Assembly: GCA_017616895.1 (NCBI GenBank)
Contig: JAFZXE010000012.1
Coordinates: 62,001-126,000 of the forward strand
DNA length: 64,000 nucleotides
Direction: 5' to 3'
Source: Bacteroidales bacterium
Lineage (GTDB): Bacteria > Bacteroidota > Bacteroidia > Bacteroidales > P3
The translations under genes and the position numbers were made by a program. Under the pieces are notes generated by a model, which was not told the origin of the DNA, did no database searches, and saw only the letters and a list, made by a program, of their open reading frames with translations. Shown here piece by piece: positions 36,003 to 44,389 of the stretch (position 1 is the first letter of the stretch; each line of letters opens with the position of its first letter).

Positions 36003-36030
36003 CAAAGTTACGAAAAAAAATCGTTACCAA
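36003..36030 (-). promoter_or_regulatory. Probable promoter of valS
   Basis: TAACTTTG (36010-36003) matches TAnnTTTG; a TTG lies 17 bp upstream. It is 44 bp before the valS ATG. Confidence 0.5.
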
Positions 36031-36252
36031 CGAAAGAATGCAATCACGCGATGACACAATTGCAATAATATATGTCTTTTCCATATTTTGGTTGTCTGTT
36101 TATCCATCCTTAGTGATAAATGACACTTAATGACACAATGAAAACCGAATTTGGCTATATTCCCATATACCCAAGTTGAACTGTGACGGAGCAACGCCAA
36201 CCGACAGCAAACCAGGAAAAGAGGTCGAGAAAACGTTAATATTTTTGCCTTG

Positions 36253-36296
36253 ATTCGTAAACCGCAATCCCAATAACGTACTTTTGCATCAGAAAT
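36253..36296 (+). promoter_or_regulatory. 43-bp promoter-like motif, copy 2
   Basis: ATTCGTAAACCGCAATCCC, 6 bp, then CGTACTTTTGCATCAGAAAT, nearly the same as 29657-29700. TACTTTTG fits the -7 box. recN starts 275 bp downstream, so it might drive recN, but its occurrence at another site without a gene suggests a mobile or shared regulatory unit. Confidence 0.55.
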
Positions 36297-36394
36297 AATC
36301 AGACTTGGATTGTATAATTGTTTGAAAGTCAATGTTGAAATATTGATTGGTGATTCTAACTTGTTAATCCTGAATTATTAACAAACACGCCGCT

Positions 36395-36427
36395 CACCTA
36401 ACGCCCTACCAACGCCCACCTGACACC
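36395..36427. repeat. Array of three 11-bp units (CACCTAACGCC type)
   Basis: CACCTAACGCC, CTACCAACGCC and CACCTGACACC follow each other with an 11-bp period. Confidence 0.85.
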
Positions 36428-36571
36428 CTGTGTTATTTTCAACTTTTTTTCTTTGCTGAAGGCTGTAATATTTCTGTGTTCTTGGCGTTAATTATTAATG
36501 TTTTGATAGGGAAATCGGTAAAAACTTATATCAGTAATCCAATAAATTGACAATAATAAAACTGACTTCAA

Positions 36572-38275
36572 TTGATAGAATCTTTACATATTGAAAACTA
36601 CGCCCTTATCCGTGAGTCGGATATTGCTTTCGGCGACGGCTTTACGGCAATAACCGGCGAGACGGGTGCGGGAAAGTCGATATTGCTGGGCGCTCTCGGA
36701 TTGGTGCTTGGCCAGCGCGCCGACACCGCTGCGCTCTATGACAGCACGAAGAAGTGCATCGTCGAAGCTCGCTTCAACATCGAAGGGCTGGGAATGGAGG
36801 CTCTCTTCGCCGAGCACGACCTCGACTACGACTCCACACTCATACTGCGCCGCGAGATACTCCCCAGCGCCAAGTCGCGCGCTTTCGTCAACGACACGCC
36901 TGTGACACTTCCGGTGATGAAAGAGGTGGCTACTCGATTGATAGACATACATTCGCAGCACGAGACGCTGACTCTCAGCGAGTCGGGTTTCCAGACGGAA
37001 CTGCTCGACAGCTTCAACGGCGGTGCGGCCGCTCGTAAACAATACTCCGAGGCATACGGTGAATACACGACTTTGAAGCGTGAGCTCGAGGTACTTATGG
37101 CCGCAGACGCTCAAGGCAAGCGTGACCTCGACTACAACCGTTTCCTTTTCGACGAGTTGCAGAAGGCCGCCTTAAGCGATGGCGAACAGGAAGATTTAGA
37201 AAAAGAGTCGGAACTGCTCGAACACACGGAGGTGATAAAGCAGACGCTCTCGTCGATAACACAGAGTTGCGCTTCGGACGACAACTCGGCGGTAACAGCC
37301 CTTCTGACCGCTAAGTCGCAGCTCTCCAAGGTGGTGTCGTTCCATCCCGACCTGGAGGAGCTTTTCAACCGCCTTGACTCGAGTATCATAGAGCTGCGCG
37401 ACATAATGGGCAGCATCGAGACGATCGACAACGACTTGATTTATTCGACCGAACGTCAGGATTATGTCAACGAACGGCTCGACACTATATATCGTTTGCA
37501 GAAGAAACATAACGTGAACTCGATAGCGGAACTGCTGCAGATAGAACAGCGCCTCGACGAAGCCATACAAGCCGCCGACAACATGGACGAGCGCATTAAA
37601 ACCGCGATGGAGGATGTCGATAAGGCCTACTCGAAGTTGCAGCAGGTAGCGGAGAAACTGACCGCCATACGCCGCAAGTCGGCCACGTTTGTAGAAAAGC
37701 AGATACTGCCCACACTTGCCTCGCTCGGCATGAAGGACGCACGTCTGGAGGTGCGCATAACGCCCGCAAAGGAGTTCGGCCCTACGGGTGGCGACGAGGT
37801 GACATTCTTTTTCAGCGCCAACAAAGGGTCGGAACCTCGCGAAATAGGAAAGGTGGCATCGGGAGGCGAACTGTCGCGTCTGATGCTTGCCATCAAGTCT
37901 CTCATCTCGCAGGCGACGCTGCTGCCAACCATCATCTTCGACGAGATAGACACGGGTGTGTCGGGCGATATCGCCGTACAGGTGGGTTCTATTCTGCGCT
38001 CGATGGCGTCGCACATGCAGGTGATAGCCATAACCCATCTGCCACAGATAGCCGCCACAGCCTCAGCTCAGCTGAAAGTATATAAGCAGGTCGAGTCGCT
38101 CGCCGGTCAAACGTCAGACACCACTCAGCGTACCGCATCGCACATAAGGCCGCTCTCCACCGACGAACGCGTCCACGAGGTGGCTGTGATGCTTTCGTCG
38201 GAACCTCCGACAGAAGCTGCCCTCCAAACCGCCCGAGAGCTGATGAGTGCGTGCCCGCACAGATCAGTTAAGTAG
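36572..38275 (+). CDS. recN: DNA repair protein RecN
   Basis: 567 residues, SMC-like ATPase of double-strand-break repair. Walker A GETGAGKS, a long coiled-coil middle (about 150-370), ABC signature ASGGELSRLMLAIKSL, Walker B TIIFDEIDTGVSG and the HLPQIAA motif. The start is TTG 36572: an in-frame TGA lies 6 bp upstream and no ATG precedes the conserved SLHIENYALI. Its last residues SACPHRSVK are encoded by the palindromic element GTGCGTGCCCGCAC, so the element has replaced the original C-terminus. Confidence 0.95.
   Translation: MIESLHIENYALIRESDIAFGDGFTAITGETGAGKSILLGALGLVLGQRADTAALYDSTKKCIVEARFNIEGLGMEALFAEHDLDYDSTLILRREILPSAKSRAFVNDTPVTLPVMKEVATRLIDIHSQHETLTLSESGFQTELLDSFNGGAAARKQYSEAYGEYTTLKRELEVLMAADAQGKRDLDYNRFLFDELQKAALSDGEQEDLEKESELLEHTEVIKQTLSSITQSCASDDNSAVTALLTAKSQLSKVVSFHPDLEELFNRLDSSIIELRDIMGSIETIDNDLIYSTERQDYVNERLDTIYRLQKKHNVNSIAELLQIEQRLDEAIQAADNMDERIKTAMEDVDKAYSKLQQVAEKLTAIRRKSATFVEKQILPTLASLGMKDARLEVRITPAKEFGPTGGDEVTFFFSANKGSEPREIGKVASGGELSRLMLAIKSLISQATLLPTIIFDEIDTGVSGDIAVQVGSILRSMASHMQVIAITHLPQIAATASAQLKVYKQVESLAGQTSDTTQRTASHIRPLSTDERVHEVAVMLSSEPPTEAALQTARELMSACPHRSVK
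38247..38260 (+). repeat. Palindromic element, copy overlapping the recN 3' end
   Basis: GTGCGTGCCCGCACAGATCAGTTAAG lies in frame at the end of recN, preceded by an out-of-frame TGATGA. The gene now stops 12 bp further on. Confidence 0.85.
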
Positions 38276-38352
38276 TTGGCGTTCACGTAATCGTTATTCA
38301 CAATTTCATAACTACACCTATCAACGTATCAACATATCAACATAACCTCCCC

Positions 38353-40188
38353 TTGAATCTCAAAATACTCATAATTCTTTCCTTCATTCCTTTTTCTGGC
38401 TGTCATTCGGTTGATGCCGAAACGCCGGTTGCAGACACTGTGCGTAAAGTGGAGATGCCAGCGCAGGAGCCGCTGGTACAGCAGCATCCAGTCGATGCTG
38501 CCTCGTTGCCAAAGGACTATTTCATCGCTCCGATGAAGATTCCTATGTCGCTTTCGGCCACTTTCGGTGAGATACGCACCAACCACTTCCATGGTGGACT
38601 CGACCTGCGTGTGGGCGGAGATGTGGGCGAGCCGATATATGCCGCCGCCGAAGGCTATGTGTCGCGTATCAAGGTGTCGCCCTGGGGCGGTGGAAAACAT
38701 ATCTACATCACCCATCCCAACGGCTTTCGCACCGTCTATATGCATCTCGACGGTTACGCTGGCGAGCTGGCTAAGTTCGTCCACGACTATCAGTATTCCC
38801 ATCGGTTGTTTGCCTTCGATGTGGATTTGCCGCAGGATTCTATTATGGTCGAAAAAGGACAGCTGATCGGCTATGCTGGCAATTCGGGTTCGTCGGGTGG
38901 ACCGCATCTGCACTACGAGATACGTTTTGCCGACAACGATCAACCCATCAACCCTCTGTATTTCGGTATCGAATATTCCGACCCTCTGCCGCCTACCATC
39001 GCCAACGTGAAGCTCTATCCAGCTGACAAATCGACGATCATCGACGGTGTCTCAAAAGAGTGGATTCTTACTTCAGCCCGCAAGGTTGGCAAGCGCTATA
39101 TGTCAGTAACCGCCGATTCGGTCACCGTTTCGGGGCGTTTCTATGCGGGCATCTATGCCTACGACAAGTCGGATAAAGACTCTCGCAGAAACGGTGTGGA
39201 ACGTATAGAAATATACGTTGACGGCGCTCTTTTTGCCATCTACAGCGTCCCGTCGTACATCTACGAGGAGACTCGCGCCATCAACGCCCAGATCGACTAT
39301 CAGCAATACCAGAAAAACAAGGAGTATTACGTCATAACGCGTCAGCTGCCGGGCATCCGATACCCCAAGGTGACTGTCGCACGTGACAGCGGCTATATCT
39401 GCTTCCACGACAACGCCTTGCATAAGATGGAGTTCCGCGTCTATGACTATAAGGGTAACGTCGCCAAGCAGTCGCTGAAGGTACGCTCTGTATTTGATGA
39501 ATCGGTCGGCAGTCAGCAACCTGTTTCTGGTCACAGTTCACAGGTCACAGATCATGGTTCTCAGTTCAGAATCCGCTATTCAAAATCAAAGGTTATCGAC
39601 ACCGCAGGCTTCCGTCTTACCATTAAGCCTTACACTCTTTTTTCAGATGACGAGCTGGTGTTCCGCATCTTGCAGCGCAAGGCTGGCTTCTACGGCAACG
39701 TCTATACCATATATCCGCGCAACTACAACTACCCGCCAAACAACGCCTACACCATCGAGCTGCCGATGCCGCATGGCGTTAAAGTTAACCGATCTAAGTT
39801 GCTTATCTGCAGCGTGGCGGGAAAGAAATTCTCTGCCGTCGAGACGCGTATCGAGGACGGTGTGCTTAAAGCCGATGTCAAATATTTCGGCTCGTTCACA
39901 GTGGCTGCAGACACCGTGCCGCCTGTGGTAATCCCCTCGAACTTCAAAGACGGCGCCACAATCACAAAGAAGGAGTTGCGGCTGAAGATTACCGACGACT
40001 TCTCTGGTATCGCCACCTACAACTGTTTTATCAGCGGACGTTGGGTTCTTGCCGAATACGACCCCAAGGTTGCCGCGCTCATCATCGACTCCAAGTTACT
40101 CAGAAAAGGACAGAACACCTTGGCTGTCAAAGTCGCCGATGCTGTCGGCAACCTCACCGAAACCAAATACACTCTATTTAAGCAGTGA
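38353..40188 (+). CDS. M23-family peptidoglycan endopeptidase lipoprotein
   Basis: 611 residues, starting at TTG (MNLKILIILSFIPFSGC), a lipoprotein signal with lipobox FSGC. The LytM/M23 domain (about 60-200) keeps the zinc ligands HFHGGLDLR and HLHYEIR and is expected to cut peptide crosslinks of the cell wall. The C-terminal ~400 residues are beta-rich and unassigned. The stretch SVGSQQPVSGHSSQVTDHGS (about 385-405) is encoded by a 7-bp array of GTTCACA words and looks like a repeat insertion. It overlaps the next frame at GTGA. Confidence 0.88.
   Translation: MNLKILIILSFIPFSGCHSVDAETPVADTVRKVEMPAQEPLVQQHPVDAASLPKDYFIAPMKIPMSLSATFGEIRTNHFHGGLDLRVGGDVGEPIYAAAEGYVSRIKVSPWGGGKHIYITHPNGFRTVYMHLDGYAGELAKFVHDYQYSHRLFAFDVDLPQDSIMVEKGQLIGYAGNSGSSGGPHLHYEIRFADNDQPINPLYFGIEYSDPLPPTIANVKLYPADKSTIIDGVSKEWILTSARKVGKRYMSVTADSVTVSGRFYAGIYAYDKSDKDSRRNGVERIEIYVDGALFAIYSVPSYIYEETRAINAQIDYQQYQKNKEYYVITRQLPGIRYPKVTVARDSGYICFHDNALHKMEFRVYDYKGNVAKQSLKVRSVFDESVGSQQPVSGHSSQVTDHGSQFRIRYSKSKVIDTAGFRLTIKPYTLFSDDELVFRILQRKAGFYGNVYTIYPRNYNYPPNNAYTIELPMPHGVKVNRSKLLICSVAGKKFSAVETRIEDGVLKADVKYFGSFTVAADTVPPVVIPSNFKDGATITKKELRLKITDDFSGIATYNCFISGRWVLAEYDPKVAALIIDSKLLRKGQNTLAVKVADAVGNLTETKYTLFKQ
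39527..39568 (+). repeat. Heptad array inside the M23 reading frame
   Basis: GGTCACA, GTTCACA, GGTCACA, GATCATG, GTTCTCA and GTTCAGA, six 7-bp units read as GHSSQVTDHGSQF. The length of 42 bp preserves the frame. Confidence 0.85.
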
Positions 40189-40814
40189 AAAACAACGATT
40201 CACAGGTCTCAAGTCTCATGGTGTTCCTTGTCGGTTACATGTACAGCGGCAAATCGACCACAGCTCGCTTGCTTGCTGACTATCTGAAGGAGCACTACGA
40301 TGGTCCTGTTGAATGGATTGATACCGACGAGGCCGTCGAGGAACGCTACCACCTTACCATTGCCGATTGTTTCCGTCGCTACGGAGAACCTCTGTTCCGC
40401 TCCCTCGAATCCACCGTGCTCCATTCACTGACTGTTAGCGGTCAGCAATCACCAGTCACTAACACATTAACACAATCACACAATAACGCAATCACAATCA
40501 TTTCCACCGGTGGCGGTACACCCTGTTTCAACGACAATATGCAGTGGATGCTCGACCACGGTTTGACCATATATCTGCGTCTCGACGAAGCGGGAATCCT
40601 GAAACGTATGGCCGTCTCACGAAAACCACGTCCCATCCTTGCTGAGATGTCGCCTGATCAGCGTGCCGAGCACATCCACGCCCAGCTGCAACAGCGTCAG
40701 CCTTTCTACAGTAAGGCTCACCTGACTTTCGATGCCGCCAACCCCGACCTCGCCGTCATCTCACAGAAAATTATGGAATGGTTATCATCGAGGCAAATGG
40801 ATTCTATGGAATAA
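40185..40814 (+). CDS. aroK: Shikimate kinase
   Basis: Adds phosphate to shikimate in aromatic amino acid synthesis. Walker A GYMYSGKST, the shikimate-binding DTDE, the GGG of ISTGGGTP and the Arg-rich lid SRKPRPILAEM are visible. The frame opens at GTG 40185, overlapping the M23 stop, but the first 11 residues look like repeat sequence, so ATG 40218 (MVFLVGYM) may be the true start. An insertion TVSGQQSPVTNTLTQSHNN between the LESTVL helix and ISTGGG is encoded by a 7-bp array at 40434-40497. Confidence 0.93.
   Translation: MKNNDSQVSSLMVFLVGYMYSGKSTTARLLADYLKEHYDGPVEWIDTDEAVEERYHLTIADCFRRYGEPLFRSLESTVLHSLTVSGQQSPVTNTLTQSHNNAITIISTGGGTPCFNDNMQWMLDHGLTIYLRLDEAGILKRMAVSRKPRPILAEMSPDQRAEHIHAQLQQRQPFYSKAHLTFDAANPDLAVISQKIMEWLSSRQMDSME
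40434..40497 (+). repeat. Heptad array inside the aroK reading frame
   Basis: Words such as GTCAGCA, ATCACCA, GTCACTA, ACACATT and AACACAA with an approximate 7-bp period interrupt the kinase domain in frame. Confidence 0.75.
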
Positions 40815-40857
40815 TAAAACGTGACTGCGGGCGTTATTCCAATAAATTTCTCGTGTT

Positions 40858-41982
40858 ATGAAAAAACTGCTTCTTATAGCGCTTGTTGTCGCTGGATGCG
40901 GCGCGGGCGCACACGACAACACTCAGCCGCAAGCGGTTGAATCTGTGACTGAAACCAAGGCTGCGCCTGTCGAGTATGTCGATTTCTCCGATGTGGCTGC
41001 CTCCACTATCGACGCGGTGGTGCACATCCGCACCGAGATGACCAAGGTGACGCCTCTCTACCAGACTTTCTTCGGCATGATTATCGATCGAGGTGTGCAG
41101 CGTCAGAAGTACGAGGCCTACGGATCGGGAGTGATTGTCAGCGCCGACGGATATATCGTCACCAACAACCACGTGGTGCAGGATGCCGAGCGTATCACCG
41201 TCAACCTCAACAACAAGCGTGTGGTTGAAGCTCGCCTTGTCGGTACCGACCCCGCCACCGACCTGGCTGTCATAAAGATAGAAGAGAAGAACTTGACTTA
41301 TATCCCATACGGCAACAGCGACCTGGCTCGCATCGGTGAGCCGGTTCTGGCTATTGGCAACCCGTTCAACCTCACTTCTACCGTAACCGCTGGCATCATC
41401 AGTGCCAAAGCTCGCAATATGAATATTATTGCCAACCCGGGAGGTCAGGAAAGTCCCATTGAGTCGTTCATACAGACCGACGCTGCGGTCAATCCGGGCA
41501 ACTCGGGCGGCGCACTCGTCAACGCCTCAGGCCAGCTTATAGGCATCGTGACGGCCATCGCTTCTGGCGACGGATACTATACGGGCTACAGCTTCGCCAT
41601 CCCATCCAATTTGGTTCAGAAGGTGGCGAAAGACCTGATGGAGTATGGCTATGTGCAGCGTGCCTATCTCGGTGTCAACGTGGTGGAGGTCACCAACGAG
41701 GTCGCTCGTCAGACGGGCGTCAACGAGTTGAAAGGTCTCTATGTAGCTAATGTCATCCCTGGCTGCGCTGCCGCCAACGCTGGCATCAAACCGGGCGACG
41801 TGATTCGCACAATCAAAGGGGTTGAAGTCAACACCTTCGCCGAGATGACCGAAGAACTGGGACGTTGCGCCCCTGGCGACAAAGTGGAGATAGATTTCAC
41901 CCGCGAAGATCGCTCGCTCAAAACAACCGCTACACTCCTCAACTCACAGGGAACCACCGCGATAATTAAGAAAAGGAAGTGA
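40858..41982 (+). CDS. DegP/HtrA-type serine protease, lipoprotein
   Basis: 374 residues. Lipoprotein signal with VVAGC (Cys14), a trypsin-like domain with catalytic triad His105 (TNNHVV), Asp135 (TDLAVIK) and Ser216 (PGNSGGAL), and one PDZ domain (about 270-365). It degrades or refolds misfolded envelope proteins. E. coli DegP has two PDZ domains and no lipid anchor; this one has one PDZ, more like DegS, but tethered by a lipid. The MATE gene overlaps its stop (GTGA). Confidence 0.93.
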   Translation: MKKLLLIALVVAGCGAGAHDNTQPQAVESVTETKAAPVEYVDFSDVAASTIDAVVHIRTEMTKVTPLYQTFFGMIIDRGVQRQKYEAYGSGVIVSADGYIVTNNHVVQDAERITVNLNNKRVVEARLVGTDPATDLAVIKIEEKNLTYIPYGNSDLARIGEPVLAIGNPFNLTSTVTAGIISAKARNMNIIANPGGQESPIESFIQTDAAVNPGNSGGALVNASGQLIGIVTAIASGDGYYTGYSFAIPSNLVQKVAKDLMEYGYVQRAYLGVNVVEVTNEVARQTGVNELKGLYVANVIPGCAAANAGIKPGDVIRTIKGVEVNTFAEMTEELGRCAPGDKVEIDFTREDRSLKTTATLLNSQGTTAIIKKRK

Positions 41983-43361
41983 GTCTCGACGACAAATACC
42001 TCTACATGACCGAAACGCCGGTTCGCCGGCTGGTGCTCCGTTTGGCCGTTCCCACCATCGTGAGCATGATGGTGACGGCGCTCTATAATGTCGTCGATGC
42101 GGCATTTGTAGGACACCTCTCCACCGAAGCAACCGCTGGCATCGGCATCTCGTTTGCCTATATGACTTTCATCCAGGCGATGGGCTTTTTCTTCGGTCAT
42201 GGGTCGGGTAATTTCATCTCTCGCGCACTCGGCGCCAAACAGTACGACACAGCTGGGCAGATGGCTGCTGTGGGCTTCGGCACGTCGTTTCTCATAGGGT
42301 TGGTGGCTGCAATTCCCTGCCTGATATTTCTTGAGCCGATAGCAGTGTTGCTCGGCTCGCCCGACGCTGTGGTGGGTGAAACCTGCAACTACCTGCGTTT
42401 CATCGTCATCGCCACGCCGTTCATGATGTCGGCGTTGACGCTCAACAACCAACTGCGACTGCAGGGCAATGCCCGCTTCGCTATGATTGGCATCGCCAGC
42501 GGTGCAGTGCTTAACATGTTGCTCGACCCGCTCTTCATCTTCGGCTTCCGATGGGGAGTGAGCGGTGCGTCGGCTGCGACGGCGGTGAGCCAGTTTGTGA
42601 GTTGGTGCATCCTGCTTTGGGGCACCACCCGAGCCGACAGCGTACACATCCTTCCGCGCAACTTCCGTCCCACCTTGCGTTGCTACAACGAAATCCTTCA
42701 CGGAGGACTCCCGTCGCTCGGACGTCAGTTCTTCAACTTCATTGCCGCCCTGAGCCTCAACTATGCAGCCGCCATCTATGCCGACCCGGGTTGTGAGGCA
42801 TCGAGCGTAGGCGCCTTCGCCATCGTGACACGCACCATGATGTTCGCCTTCTCCATAGTGCTCGGCTTCGACCAGGGGTTCCAGCCTGTGGCGGGGTTCA
42901 ACTATGGAGCTGGCCTCTACACCCGTGTTCGTGACGCTTACATTTTCGCCATACAGGTCACCACTGTGCTGCTCTGCGTCGTGTCGGCGATTGGACTTCT
43001 CTTTGCTCCCGACATTATACGCCTTTTCCGCGATGAAGACCCCGTCTTGGTTGAGATAGGAGCTCGCGCACTCCGTTGGCAGTGTGTCGCCTTCCCGTTG
43101 ATGGCGCTCGCCACCGCCACCAACATGCTCTTCCAGAACATCCGTATGACTTTCAAATCCACGCTACTCAGCATCGGTCGGCAGGGCATCTTCTTCCTCC
43201 CAGCCATCTTCATCCTGCCACGCTTTTGGGGCATCCACGGAGTCGAGATGGCACAAGCCGTCGCCGACATCTGCACATTCCTCCTCTCGCTCCCCTACGC
43301 CATCTGGATATACCGCAAACTAAGCGTTAGCAGTCATGTGCAAGCCCACACAGGGCAATAA
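41979..43361 (+). CDS. MATE-family efflux transporter
   Basis: 460 residues, 12 membrane helices in two six-helix halves (RLVLRLAVPTIVSMMVTALYNVVDAAFVG at the start, ALSLNYAAAIYADPG.. and QGFQPVAGFNYGAGLY in the second half). MATE proteins export drugs or metabolites using Na+ or H+ gradients; substrate unknown. Starts at GTG inside the protease stop. The last residues SSHVQAHTGQ and the TAA stop itself come from a palindromic element (43338-43351 plus tail). Confidence 0.93.
   Translation: MSLDDKYLYMTETPVRRLVLRLAVPTIVSMMVTALYNVVDAAFVGHLSTEATAGIGISFAYMTFIQAMGFFFGHGSGNFISRALGAKQYDTAGQMAAVGFGTSFLIGLVAAIPCLIFLEPIAVLLGSPDAVVGETCNYLRFIVIATPFMMSALTLNNQLRLQGNARFAMIGIASGAVLNMLLDPLFIFGFRWGVSGASAATAVSQFVSWCILLWGTTRADSVHILPRNFRPTLRCYNEILHGGLPSLGRQFFNFIAALSLNYAAAIYADPGCEASSVGAFAIVTRTMMFAFSIVLGFDQGFQPVAGFNYGAGLYTRVRDAYIFAIQVTTVLLCVVSAIGLLFAPDIIRLFRDEDPVLVEIGARALRWQCVAFPLMALATATNMLFQNIRMTFKSTLLSIGRQGIFFLPAIFILPRFWGIHGVEMAQAVADICTFLLSLPYAIWIYRKLSVSSHVQAHTGQ
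43338..43361 (+). repeat. Palindromic element supplying the MATE stop codon
   Basis: GTGCAAGCCCACAC followed by AGGGCAATAA: the element's tail GGGCAATAA provides the in-frame TAA. The stem is reduced to TGTG/CACA. Confidence 0.75.
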
Positions 43362-43527
43362 AAGTATTCAGTTACCTTTAAACCTTTTAAACCTTATAAC
43401 CTTTTCAACCTTTTAAACCTATCAACATATCAACAGCAGCCAGCAACTTCATTTGTCAATTCACTATTAACAATTCACTGGTCACATATCAACCTATCAA
43501 CCTATCAACACAAAAACAGCAATCCCC
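43362..43527. repeat. Repeat-filled gap of AACCTTTTAA and TATCAAC words
   Basis: AACCTTTTAA-type words at 43379-43422 and TATCAAC words at 43425-43436 and 43486-43508. No gene. Confidence 0.7.
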
Positions 43528-43839
43528 ATGACACTCTATTCCATCGAAACCATCCCTGGCGTTAACTATGAAGCTTTGGGAGTTGTGTGCGGAAGCACCA
43601 TCCAGTCGAAAAACTTTGTGGCCGACTTCGGTCAGTCGTTGAAAACCATCGTAGGTGGCGAACTCAGAAGCTACACCGCCATGATGGAGAAAGCCCGCAA
43701 GCAGGCAACGCAGCGCATGATAGATCAAGCTCAGCAGATGGGTGCCGACGCCGTGGTAGGGGTCCGTTTTGCCACCTCTGCAATCATGGCTCAGGCAGCC
43801 GAAGTGCTGGTTTACGGTACCGCTGTGAAAATTCGATAG
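43528..43839 (+). CDS. YbjQ/DUF74-family protein
   Basis: 103 residues with the family motif TIPGVNYEALGVVCGSTIQSKN, the long helix AMMEKARKQATQRMIDQAQQMGADAVVGVRFATSAIM and the closing VYGTAVKIR. Members form pentamers of uncertain, possibly metal-related, role. A cytoplasmic protein; complete and normal in length. Confidence 0.93.
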   Translation: MTLYSIETIPGVNYEALGVVCGSTIQSKNFVADFGQSLKTIVGGELRSYTAMMEKARKQATQRMIDQAQQMGADAVVGVRFATSAIMAQAAEVLVYGTAVKIR

Positions 43840-43841
43840 TA

Positions 43842-44258
43842 ATGAGACGAACGGTATTTCTTCTTTGCCTACTCACGCTGATGTCTTGTGCAGGCAGGGA
43901 TGGCAAGAATATCAAGGACTCCGAAATCGTATTCTACAGGTGTGAACTGGGAAAATTCTGGTTTCAGGATCATGTCGGCACCGATCTGGAGTCGGCTTTG
44001 GATTCGCTGATGAAGTTGAAGACCAATCTGCCCGACACACCGTATGTGGTTGCCACTGAGCAAGTGAACGTTGGTACGGTGCTTGCGACCGGACATTGCG
44101 ACATCGACAAGCCAGGGAAAGCCTGTGTCCACCGTTACGGCAACACCGACAAACAGTTCTATGCCGTCACTTTCAAACGTGGCAACCTATATCTCCAACC
44201 ACCAGAAGATATTATTGACAACCAGGGCAATTGGTATAAACTTGATGTCAATAAGTAA
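43842..44258 (+). CDS. Small lipoprotein of unknown function
   Basis: 138 residues beginning at ATG 43842, 2 bp after the YbjQ stop (MRRTVFLLCLLTLMSC, lipobox LMSC). The rest is a small domain with two cysteines (about 29 and 94) and no recognised family. It is translationally coupled to the YbjQ-like gene and ends in a good terminator. Confidence 0.75.
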   Translation: MRRTVFLLCLLTLMSCAGRDGKNIKDSEIVFYRCELGKFWFQDHVGTDLESALDSLMKLKTNLPDTPYVVATEQVNVGTVLATGHCDIDKPGKACVHRYGNTDKQFYAVTFKRGNLYLQPPEDIIDNQGNWYKLDVNK

Positions 44259-44277
44259 TAGTATTCAGTTGATGTAA

Positions 44278-44310
44278 AAATTCCCGCAAGATGCCATCCT
44301 GCGGGAATTT
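44278..44310 (+). terminator. Intrinsic terminator after the small lipoprotein
   Basis: AAATTCCCGCA pairs with TGCGGGAATTT around an 11-nt loop, followed by GTTTTGTTT. Confidence 0.9.
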
Positions 44311-44389
44311 GTTTTGTTTCAGCTTTCGTTTTTTTTTGTGAGGTAGTTGCTCTGCACCTAAATATGGCGGACAGGGCCGTGAAAGTTGC

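Larger units (their letters stand above)
35960..36571. other. 610-bp gap between valS and recN
   Basis: It contains the valS promoter (36003-36030), an AT-rich stretch with a run of T, the second copy of the promoter-like motif (36253-36296) and an 11-bp array (36395-36427). An open frame of 102 codons on the minus strand has no recognisable features. No RNA gene is recognised. Confidence 0.7.

Noticed and set aside
38329-38943. 204-codon open frame on the minus strand
   Set aside because: Antisense to the M23 peptidase, which has zinc motifs and a lipobox.
41739-42701. 320-codon open frame on the minus strand
   Set aside because: Antisense to the protease and MATE genes; sequence is shadow composition.
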